A stretch of DNA of 49,318 bases from Corallococcus sicarius (GTDB lineage Bacteria; Myxococcota; Myxococcia; Myxococcales; Myxococcaceae), in the NCBI RefSeq assembly GCF_003611735.1, contig NZ_RAWG01000035.1, positions 1 to 49,318 of the forward strand. Direction: 5' to 3'. The notes under the pieces are model-generated. The model made no database searches, was not told where the DNA came from, and saw nothing but the letters and a program-made list of their open reading frames with translations. The first letter of the stretch is position 1; each line of letters opens with the position of its first letter. Shown here piece by piece: positions 34,137-41,553 of the stretch. The translations under genes were made by a program, and so were the position numbers.

Positions 34137-36917
34137 ATGGCTGACAGGCAGGACTCGCCCCGAGGCACGCGCCGCTCACGGAGCACGGGCCTCGGGCGCG
34201 CGGGGTTCTGGGTGGGACTCGCGTTCTGCATGGCCGCGGGCTTTGGCGCCGTGCGCTTTTGGAAGCAACGCGCCGCGGGCCCGGAGCTGTCCTCGCTGTG
34301 GCTGTCGGACCTGCCCACGCGCCCCCTGGAAGTGCGCCTTGCCCACCCCGCGGCGGACGTGCACCGCCGCTTCGTCCCCCCTGTGGAGCCAGGCCCCGCG
34401 GCCCGCCCGGTGCCGCTGGGGGCCCTGTCCCGGCTGGACGAGCGGGGCGACGCGTACGGGGTCGCCATCAGCTACCTGCTGCATGGCTACACGGAGCAGG
34501 CGCTCGCGCACCTGTCGCACGTGCCGCCGTCGCCGGACAGGGACACGGCCCAGGCCGCCGCCGCCCTCATGCGCGGGCGTCACGACGAGGCCCTGGAGCT
34601 GCTGGACGCCACGCTCGAAGCGGCGCCCGAGTCCCCGCAGGCGCGCTGGAACCGGGCCGTGTTGATGCGCGAGCTGGGCCTGTCGCTCGTCGCCGCCACC
34701 ACCTTCGAAGAGGTGGCCGCGCAGGGCGAGCCCGGCTGGAGCGACGAGGCGAAGGAGCAGGCCCGGAGCTTGCGCGCCCGTTTCCAGGAGCGGGCGGACG
34801 CGTGGAAGACGGCCCGCGACGTGCTCCTCGCCCGGCTGCGCACGCCAGACGCGCCGCTGCCGGTGGAGACGGTCAGCCGCTTCCCGGGGCTCGCGCGCGA
34901 GCGCTTCTATGACCTGCTGTGGGCCGCGGAGGACGCGGCGCGGGTGCGGGAGTTGCTACCGCTCGCCACCGTGCTGGACCATGCATCCGGAGGCCGCGCG
35001 CTGGAGGACAGCGTGGAGCGGCTGGCCGTGATGGACTTCACGCGCCGGGCCCCGCTTGCGCGCGAGTACGTGCAGTTGGTGCTGGAGCAGCATCCGTCGC
35101 CCGCGGGCTTCATCGAACGGCTGCGCCAGGAGGAGACGGCCCGCGACCTGCTGCTGGGCGCGCTGCTGCGCACGCCCGGCGTGGCGCGCACGCAGGAGGA
35201 GCTGCGGGCCCTGACGCGCGATGTGAGCGACCCGTGGATCCTCTTGCGCGTGGAGGTGGAGGGGGCACGGCTGGATGACCTGGCGGGGCTGGGAGCCCAG
35301 GCGGGGGACCGGCTGCGGGCGGCGCTGACGGGGTGCCGCGAGCACAAGCTGCCCCTGCGCTGTGTGGACGTGCTCACGCGGCTGAGCCAGCGCGCGACCG
35401 CGTCGAACCGGTTGGTGGAGGGCGAGGAGTCCGCGCGTGCCGCGTGGCAGGAGGCCGCCGCGCTGGGGGAGTGGGAGCGCGAGGGCGCCGCGCTCGTGAT
35501 GCTGGCCAACGCGACGCGCTTCCAGCGGCGGGTGGCCCTGTCGCGCGCCTACCTCACCGAGTCCCTGGCCCGGCAGCCCGACGACTGCATGGCGCGCACG
35601 CAGGCGCACCGCAACCTGGCCTCGCTCGCGCTGATGCGCTTCCGTCCGCAGGAGGCGCGCAACGAAATGGAGGCCTCGCTGGCGTGTGGCCAGACGCCCG
35701 GGTTGCAGGGCGCGTGGATCCTCGCGGACCTCGCGCGCCTGGATCCGCGACCGTCCGACGAAGCGCGCCTGCGCGCGGAGCTGGGGCGGGTGACGCCGTT
35801 GATGGAGAACGCGGGCCGGCGCGTGCTGGCCACGCTCATCGAGGGCCGCTTCATGGTGGCCCGCGACTGGCGCAAGGGTCAGCAGGTGCTCCGCCGCGCC
35901 ATCGCCGAAGCGGAGCCCCTGCTGCGGACCTACGCGGATGCGCGCGACGCGCGGGTCGTGGCCTTCCAGACGCTGGCGGTGAGCGCGGGCCACGCGGGCG
36001 CCTTCCGGGAAGCGCTGGACGTGGTGGCCGAGAGCCTCCAGGTGCCCGTGCCGGAGGGCTGCGTGCTGGCGGCGGCGGTGGAGGATGAGCGCACGGTGAC
36101 GGTGGTGCGCGGGCTCCAGGGGCAGGTGCGCGGCCACTACGACGCGTCCCGCACGCAGCCCCTGCGCGATGAGCTGACGGGGCTGGTTCCCCCGGAGCTG
36201 GTGGCGCTGCTGCGCGACTGTCCCCGCGTCGCCGTGCTGGCCGCGCCGCCCCTGGACAGCCGCGCGGGCATCCTGCCGCCGGACCTCGCGTGGAGCTACC
36301 GCGTGGGCACGGGCGCCCAGGCACCTCCGCCCATGAAGGCTCCGCTGCACGTCGTCGTCTCGGACGTGGAGCCGCCCGCGTCGCTGCGGCTGGCGCGGCT
36401 GCCCTCGGCGGCGGACGCGGACCTGGAAGGAGCGCAGCGCTTGCTGCGCCTCAAGGGCATGCAGGCCACGCCCGAGCGCGTGCTGGAAGCGATGGAGCAG
36501 GCCACCGACATCGACATCCACGCGCACGGCGTGGTGGACCGCGCGCTGTCGGACGCCACGGTCATCGCGCTCTCACCGCAGCAGGACGGCCACTACGCGC
36601 TCACGGCGGAGGAGCTGCGGCGCCGGCACCTGCACGGCGCGCCGCTGGTGGTGCTGGGCGCGTGCAGCGCGGCCCGGCTCGCGCCCATCCTCCACCAGAC
36701 GTCGTCCCTGCCGCAGGCGTTCCTCGCCTCGGGAGCGAGGGCCGTCTTCGCGGCGACGGCGGACATCCCGAACGACGCAGGCGCCTTCTTCCGCGAAGTG
36801 CGCGAGCGCATCCAGGCTGGAGCGGAGCCCTCCCAGGCCCTGCGCGCCGAGCGCCTCGAATGGCGCCGGCAACAGCCCGGCATGAGCTGGGTGGACAAGG
36901 TCCTGCTGTACCAGTAG
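34137..36917 (+). CDS. Membrane-anchored CHAT-domain protease with helical repeats
   Basis: A 926-residue caspase-like protein. A single transmembrane segment (about 22-40, GFWVGLAFCMAAGFGAVRF) anchors it. Residues 90-640 are TPR-like helical repeats (ALELLDATLEAAPESPQARW; AHRNLASLALMRFRPQEA). The C-terminal CHAT domain (about 680-926) has the catalytic dyad His797 (DIHAHG) and Cys843 (LGACSAA), and the later GARAVFAATADIPN, so the protease looks intact. CHAT proteases are executioners in gene-fused defence and toxin systems (as in Craspase or TPR-CHAT) but are also free-standing in myxobacteria. The TPRs probably recognise a partner or trigger; that partner is not identified. It follows an M14 peptidase gene and converges with the JmjC genes. 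Confidence 0.85.
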   Translation: MADRQDSPRGTRRSRSTGLGRAGFWVGLAFCMAAGFGAVRFWKQRAAGPELSSLWLSDLPTRPLEVRLAHPAADVHRRFVPPVEPGPAARPVPLGALSRLDERGDAYGVAISYLLHGYTEQALAHLSHVPPSPDRDTAQAAAALMRGRHDEALELLDATLEAAPESPQARWNRAVLMRELGLSLVAATTFEEVAAQGEPGWSDEAKEQARSLRARFQERADAWKTARDVLLARLRTPDAPLPVETVSRFPGLARERFYDLLWAAEDAARVRELLPLATVLDHASGGRALEDSVERLAVMDFTRRAPLAREYVQLVLEQHPSPAGFIERLRQEETARDLLLGALLRTPGVARTQEELRALTRDVSDPWILLRVEVEGARLDDLAGLGAQAGDRLRAALTGCREHKLPLRCVDVLTRLSQRATASNRLVEGEESARAAWQEAAALGEWEREGAALVMLANATRFQRRVALSRAYLTESLARQPDDCMARTQAHRNLASLALMRFRPQEARNEMEASLACGQTPGLQGAWILADLARLDPRPSDEARLRAELGRVTPLMENAGRRVLATLIEGRFMVARDWRKGQQVLRRAIAEAEPLLRTYADARDARVVAFQTLAVSAGHAGAFREALDVVAESLQVPVPEGCVLAAAVEDERTVTVVRGLQGQVRGHYDASRTQPLRDELTGLVPPELVALLRDCPRVAVLAAPPLDSRAGILPPDLAWSYRVGTGAQAPPPMKAPLHVVVSDVEPPASLRLARLPSAADADLEGAQRLLRLKGMQATPERVLEAMEQATDIDIHAHGVVDRALSDATVIALSPQQDGHYALTAEELRRRHLHGAPLVVLGACSAARLAPILHQTSSLPQAFLASGARAVFAATADIPNDAGAFFREVRERIQAGAEPSQALRAERLEWRRQQPGMSWVDKVLLYQ

Positions 36918-36938
36918 CCCCGCGCGCGAGCAGGGCCG

Positions 36939-37829
36939 TCACTCCAGCGGCGGCAGCGCGGACGGCAGCGGCTCCGCGTCGGACTCCCACGTCACGTTCG
37001 GCACCGGCAGCGCGAACGCCTCGAACGAAACGGCGAGCCCGCCCTCCGGCGCATGGAAGCCGTACCACCAGCCCACCGGCACCAGCAGCAGCTCCCCGGG
37101 CGACAGCGTCACCTCCAGGCGCAGGGGCGCGGCCTTGTCGTCCACGGCCGACGCCACGCGCGTCAGCTCGAACGCCGGGACAAGCTGGAGATTCCGCGCG
37201 CCCCGCACCTGGGCAAGCAACACATTGCGCCGCGCGGCCCTGAGCGGGACCTCCGCCCCCGCGGGCTCCCACCACAGGCGGGGCTCGCACGCGCGCGCAT
37301 CCTCCGCCGCGAGCCCCCGAGGCGTGGGCAGTCCCCGCGCCAGGGGCTCCAGTCGCGCGTCCTCGAACAGCGGCACGCAGCACGCATGACGCGCCTCGCG
37401 CTCACCCAGCAGGGCCGCGACAGCTTCAGGGGCCCACGTCGCGGGCTCCAACGTGGAAGCCCACGCGTCGCGCAGCACCACCGGCAGGTTCTGGAAGTAG
37501 TAGCGCTCGAAGAACGCGGACGGCGCGAGCGCCTCGTGGAGGTCCACCCGGGGCGGCGTGTCCGTCTGCTGGAACAGCTCGGCATAGACATCCAGCAGCC
37601 CCTCCAGCTTGCGCTGCATCCCCACCGCGCCCAGGGCCCCGACGACGAAGGGCTCCCGCTGCTCCGCCGCCACCGCCTGCCGCGCCGTCTGCGCCGCCAC
37701 GCCCGCCTTCTCCAACGCGGACACCAGCTCGCGCGGCGCCGTGCCGCGCAGCAGGTTCTCCACCAGCCACCGTCGCCACTCGGGCGTCAGCGGCGAGCCC
37801 TCCGCCTTCACTTCGCGCGACGCACTCAT
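36939..37829 (-). CDS. JmjC/cupin-like paralogue lacking all metal ligands (pseudoenzyme)
   Basis: A 296-residue paralogue of the two neighbouring JmjC-type proteins. The N-terminal helical module (about 14-55) has PEWRRWLVENLLRG, and the fold has ERYYFQNLPVVLRD and GELLLVPVGWWYGF. Aligned to the neighbour at 37826, the iron-binding HxD is replaced: the positions of His229 and Asp231 are Arg197 and Ala199, and the distal His304 is Tyr256 (GWWY instead of GWWH). No Fe(II)/2-oxoglutarate chemistry is therefore expected. It may be a regulatory or substrate-binding subunit. The start overlaps the stop of the upstream gene as ATGA, so it is coupled to that active-looking homologue. Confidence 0.85.
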   Translation of the reverse strand: MSASREVKAEGSPLTPEWRRWLVENLLRGTAPRELVSALEKAGVAAQTARQAVAAEQREPFVVGALGAVGMQRKLEGLLDVYAELFQQTDTPPRVDLHEALAPSAFFERYYFQNLPVVLRDAWASTLEPATWAPEAVAALLGEREARHACCVPLFEDARLEPLARGLPTPRGLAAEDARACEPRLWWEPAGAEVPLRAARRNVLLAQVRGARNLQLVPAFELTRVASAVDDKAAPLRLEVTLSPGELLLVPVGWWYGFHAPEGGLAVSFEAFALPVPNVTWESDAEPLPSALPPLE

Positions 37830-38860
37830 CGGTGCTCCTCCGAGGGCGTGGCGCCCAGCCAGCCCTCGCGCCAGAAGGTGTTGAAGCCGGGAGTCTCCTC
37901 GAAGTTCACGAACGTGACGGACAGGCTCGGGTCCAGCGCCCGCAGCGCATGCCACCACCCCACCGGGATGAAGAGCACGTCCCCGGGCCCCACCTCCACC
38001 GTGTGCAGGGCCACGCGAGCGAAGTCCGGGAAGCGCACCGTGTCCGGCGCCATCACGTCCACCGCGCTGTAGAAGCCGCGCACGTTGGACATCCACGGCG
38101 TCTCCCACGACGGCGCGAGCCACACCTGCTTGCGGCCCCACACCTGGCAGAACAGGACGTTGAGATGGTCGTGGTGCAGGTTGGACAGCGTCCCCGCGGG
38201 CCCCAGCCACACATGCACGCGGTCAGGCCCACCCAGGTCCGGATGGATATAGCCCTCCGGGGCACGCAGGTCCTCCAGCAGCGGCCGGAAGGCGTCGCGC
38301 AGCAGCAGGCTGTTGCGCGCCACCAGATACATGTCGTTCGTCGGCGCACCTTCGAAGCGCGCGAGCAATTCGCGCAGGGGCACCTCGCGGCGCAGGCGGT
38401 CGGCATGGAAGTCCGGCAGCGCCTGGGCATCGCGCCCCGCCATCACCTCCACCCGCTCGTCACCGAAGCGCTCGGCCATCCACGCGGGCGTCCACCGCTT
38501 CAGCGCGGGCCAGTCCTCCAGCAGCCCTTCAATGACGACCGGCCGGTTGCGCCGGTAGTAGTCGGTGAAGAACTCCTCCGGACGCAGCCGGTGACGCCGC
38601 TCCACCTGGAGCTCCGGATGCGCCTGTCGGTACAGCTGCGACCGCGCCGCGAGCAGTGATGCCAACACAGTCGACCGTTCCGCGTGGCTCCGGCCGCCTA
38701 CCACTGAAGGGTGAGTCTCGGCGGCGCGCACCCCGTCCCGTGCGGCTTCGGAATCCATGCCCGCCGCTTCCAACGTGGCCACGAGCCTCGCGGAAGACAC
38801 CCCACGCACAAGGTTCTCCGCCAGCCACGTTTTCATTTCAGGGGGGAGGGCGTTCTTCAT
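37826..38860 (-). CDS. JmjC/cupin_8 hydroxylase, active-site intact
   Basis: A 344-residue member of the cupin_8/JmjC family of Fe(II)- and 2-oxoglutarate-dependent oxygenases, which includes peptide and protein asparaginyl, histidinyl and arginyl hydroxylases. The N-terminal helical module has PEMKTWLAENLVRG (8-21). YYRRNRPVVIEG (101-112) starts the cupin core. The HxD is His229 and Asp231 (NLHHDH), and the distal His is His304 (GWWHAL). The Lys/Arg at 2-oxoglutarate is not assigned. ATG is preceded by GGGGGGA. It is coupled by ATGA to the pseudoenzyme gene downstream, and a related hydroxylase gene lies upstream on the same strand. Confidence 0.87.
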   Translation of the reverse strand: MKNALPPEMKTWLAENLVRGVSSARLVATLEAAGMDSEAARDGVRAAETHPSVVGGRSHAERSTVLASLLAARSQLYRQAHPELQVERRHRLRPEEFFTDYYRRNRPVVIEGLLEDWPALKRWTPAWMAERFGDERVEVMAGRDAQALPDFHADRLRREVPLRELLARFEGAPTNDMYLVARNSLLLRDAFRPLLEDLRAPEGYIHPDLGGPDRVHVWLGPAGTLSNLHHDHLNVLFCQVWGRKQVWLAPSWETPWMSNVRGFYSAVDVMAPDTVRFPDFARVALHTVEVGPGDVLFIPVGWWHALRALDPSLSVTFVNFEETPGFNTFWREGWLGATPSEEHR

Positions 38861-38924
38861 CTACGGTCCCCCCGCATCGGGCTGAACGTTTTGGGTTGTC
38901 CACATCCACGTTGAGCGGACTCCA

Positions 38925-39089
38925 ATGACTCCTCCTTCGAACTCGCACCAGATCGTCCCGAATCCCCCGCCGACCCCTCCCGGAGAAGAGGAGGGCGACC
39001 CGCTCCGTCGCAGGACTCCCGAGCCCACGCCGCCGCCGCCCACGCCGCCCCTTCCTGAAACGCCCCAGCGCAAAAACCTCGACGAATAA
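38925..39089 (+). CDS. Pro/Arg-rich 54-residue mini-ORF
   Basis: An ORF of 54 codons, too short for a long-ORF search, lies on the opposite strand between two JmjC genes. Sixteen or more of its residues are Pro, in clusters (PPPTPPG, PTPPPPTPP), with Arg runs (LRRRT) and an acidic turn (GEEEGD). Third positions are about three-quarters G or C, weaker than a strong gene. GAGCGG is a poor ribosome site 7-12 bases before ATG. No family is recognised. It may be a peptide substrate of the flanking hydroxylases, or just a by-chance open frame in a regulatory gap. Confidence 0.35.
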   Translation: MTPPSNSHQIVPNPPPTPPGEEEGDPLRRRTPEPTPPPPTPPLPETPQRKNLDE

Positions 39090-39111
39090 CCGGCCCGCGC
39101 GGGGGCATGCC

Positions 39112-40101
39112 TCATCCGGAGGTGTGCCACCGCGCATTGCCGCCCGGCACGTCCAGGGACTGGAACGTCACCGACACGCTCACCTCGAGCGCATGCACCT
39201 GGTGCCACCACCCCACCGGGATGAAGAGCAGCTCACCGGGCCCCAGCACCACCTCGTGCACGTGCGCCGCGCCGAAGGCGGGGAAGCGCGCCAGGTCCGG
39301 CGCGGACGCGTCCACCGCGCTCCACACATGCGTGTGGTTGTACACGCGCGGCGTCTCGAATGAGGGGATCAACCAGAACCGCTTGCGCCCGTGGACCTGG
39401 CCGAACAGCACTGAGTCCACGTCATGGTGCAGCGCCGTGCGCGTGCCGGCCGGGCCGATCCACAGCTTGATGCCCCCGGGCTCCGGACGCGGATGCAGGA
39501 AGCCGGGAGCAAAGCGCACGTCGTCCAACAGCCCGCGCAACTCCGGCCGCTCCAGCGCGAAGTTGCGCGCGGTGAGGTACAGGTCGTTGGTGGCCCCGCC
39601 GTGCTCCAGCCGGTGGAGGAACTCCGCCAGCCGCATCACCGTGCGACACGCATCCGGGGACAGGTCATGGTCCGCGCGGGACTCGCGGCCCGTCATCACC
39701 TCCACCTCCACCTCGCCATGCGTCCGCGCGAGCGCCTCCGGCCGCCACCGCTCCAACAGCGGCCAGCCCTCCAGGAAGTCCTCCAGGATGACGGGCCGGT
39801 GCGCGCGGTAGTAGCCGTCGCGGAACGCCTCGGCGGACACACCCCGCCGCCGCTCCACCCGGAAGTCCGCCTGCGCATGCAGCGCGGCCCGCACGTCCAG
39901 CAGCGACGCCACCTCCGCGCCCACCCCCATCTGTCGGACGCCGGACTCCACCGCCGGGTGCCGCCGCGCGCGCTCCACCTCCGCGCGAGCGTCCTCCGGG
40001 GCCACCCCACCCTCCACGAGGGCCCGGGCCAGCGCGTCCGCCGCCACGCCACGCAGCAGGTTCTCCGACAGCCACGCATGCCACGAGGGCGACAGGGCCA
40101 T
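39112..40101 (-). CDS. JmjC/cupin_8 hydroxylase, active-site intact
   Basis: A 329-residue paralogue of the two JmjC-type proteins downstream. It has the same N-terminal helical module (PSWHAWLSENLLRG, 5-18). HxD is His225 and Asp227 (ALHHDV), and the distal His is His300 (GWWHQV). The DYYRAH-like segment GYYRAHRPVILED (97-109) starts the fold. The predicted activity is Fe(II)/2-oxoglutarate-dependent hydroxylation of a protein or peptide. It lies 56 bp downstream of the OprB porin gene on the same strand and may share its transcript. Confidence 0.87.
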   Translation of the reverse strand: MALSPSWHAWLSENLLRGVAADALARALVEGGVAPEDARAEVERARRHPAVESGVRQMGVGAEVASLLDVRAALHAQADFRVERRRGVSAEAFRDGYYRAHRPVILEDFLEGWPLLERWRPEALARTHGEVEVEVMTGRESRADHDLSPDACRTVMRLAEFLHRLEHGGATNDLYLTARNFALERPELRGLLDDVRFAPGFLHPRPEPGGIKLWIGPAGTRTALHHDVDSVLFGQVHGRKRFWLIPSFETPRVYNHTHVWSAVDASAPDLARFPAFGAAHVHEVVLGPGELLFIPVGWWHQVHALEVSVSVTFQSLDVPGGNARWHTSG

Positions 40102-40157
40102 GGCCCCAAGTCTAGGCCACCCCCAGCGCGGCACGGCAGGGGCATCCCCCCGAATCC

Positions 40158-41417
40158 CTACAGGCTCAACGCGCCCTTGAGCCCCAGCACGATGGCGTCG
40201 CGCGCGCGCTCGTCGGCGCCCGGGCGGATGTACTGGAAGTTCGGACGCAGCACGAGCCACGGCATCGCGTGCAGGCTGTAGTACAGCTCCCCCAGGTACT
40301 CCGAGCGGGACACGGGTGCCGTGGGGTCCTGCTGCTGCTTCAGCCGCTGGGACGTGACGTAGCGCCCGTTGGGGTGCGTGCGGCCCAGCGCGAAGCCCAC
40401 GTCGTCGTCCGGCCGTCCGAAGAGGCCCGTGTAGCCCAGGCCCGCGGTGTACTGGCTGTCCACGGCGGAGGTGTCGCGGTCCGTGTGCGTCAGGCGCACG
40501 AAGACGCTGAGCCCCTGCGCCTCGTTCGCCGCGCCCCGCACATGCGTGAGCTGCTGGCGCACCACGAGGTACGCGCCGTAGCGCCCGCTGCGCTGGACGC
40601 CTTCGAGCAGCACGTCGTTCGCGTTGGACGTGTTGTACCAGACGCCCAGCTTGTAGAGCCCCTCCAGCCGCTGCCCGTCGAACTTCGGGTTCCACCCCAG
40701 CTCCAGGGGCAGCATCACCCCGGTCGCTCCGGAGAAGCGCCCCAGGTAGAAGGACGGGTCCAGGTTGCGCGGGTTGATTTCATAGGCGGCGAGCTGCACG
40801 TAGGCCACCTTCAGCGTGTCCAGCCGCAGCCGCGTGCCCCACTGGCTCACCGGCCAGTTGAACCAGTAGTTGCCCACGATGTTGCCGGGCTGCGCGCCGC
40901 AGAAGGTCAGGTTCTGGAAGTCGCAGCGGAAGTCCGCCGAGTCCTCGCCCACGGTGACGCGCCCCAGCTTCCAGTGCAGTCGCCCGTCCAGGAGGAGCTG
41001 CTCGTACCAGAGCTGGGTGATGCGCCCCACGTTGCCGCGGCCGTACACCTCCTGCACGAGCTGCAGCGTGCCCAGCTCCATGTCCGCGCCCAGGTTGTTG
41101 CCGTTGCGGTGCGTGAACGTGAACTTGAAGGTGCCGCCGGGCAGGCCGAACAGCTTCTCCGTGTCCAGCCCGAGCCCCACGTCGAACTGGCCCGCCTGCC
41201 GGAGCGCATGCCCCTTGCCACCCCGCGCGTTGTAGGCGAGCTCCGTGGCGTAGCGGACCTGGAGCGACACCCCCAGCTCGAACAGCAACCCGCGCACGCC
41301 GCTCCAGTCACCCGTCAGCCCCGGAGGCATCTTCGTCTCGGCCGCCAGGGCCGGGGCCGAACCCAGCAGGGCCCACCCCAGCATCCACCCCACCCAGGCC
41401 TGCCGCCACGCCGCCAT
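40158..41417 (-). CDS. OprB-family carbohydrate-selective porin
   Basis: A 419-residue outer-membrane protein with a signal peptide (GWALLGSAPALAA) and OprB hallmarks: LTGDWSGVRGLLFELGVSL near the mature N-terminus, then LPGGTFKFTFTHRNGNNLG, the repeated aromatic/Gly strands, and a C-terminal YLGELYYSLHA followed by the porin end. It should form a beta-barrel admitting sugars. ATG 41417 is preceded by GGGGAGGG; an in-frame ATG at 41441 lacks such a site. It lies between aspS and a JmjC gene, with no sugar-uptake genes nearby. Confidence 0.88.
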   Translation of the reverse strand: MAAWRQAWVGWMLGWALLGSAPALAAETKMPPGLTGDWSGVRGLLFELGVSLQVRYATELAYNARGGKGHALRQAGQFDVGLGLDTEKLFGLPGGTFKFTFTHRNGNNLGADMELGTLQLVQEVYGRGNVGRITQLWYEQLLLDGRLHWKLGRVTVGEDSADFRCDFQNLTFCGAQPGNIVGNYWFNWPVSQWGTRLRLDTLKVAYVQLAAYEINPRNLDPSFYLGRFSGATGVMLPLELGWNPKFDGQRLEGLYKLGVWYNTSNANDVLLEGVQRSGRYGAYLVVRQQLTHVRGAANEAQGLSVFVRLTHTDRDTSAVDSQYTAGLGYTGLFGRPDDDVGFALGRTHPNGRYVTSQRLKQQQDPTAPVSRSEYLGELYYSLHAMPWLVLRPNFQYIRPGADERARDAIVLGLKGALSL

Positions 41418-41553
41418 CCGGACCCTCCCCTCGCACGCCACCGGTCCTCAATGGCAACGGTTCAGGGGATGTCCACCCGGCCCCGGAGGCCGGCGTCGCA
41501 TTCACGCCACTCCCCCTGGCCTCCCAGCGGGGCCAGGGGTGCGGCGCGCGACA

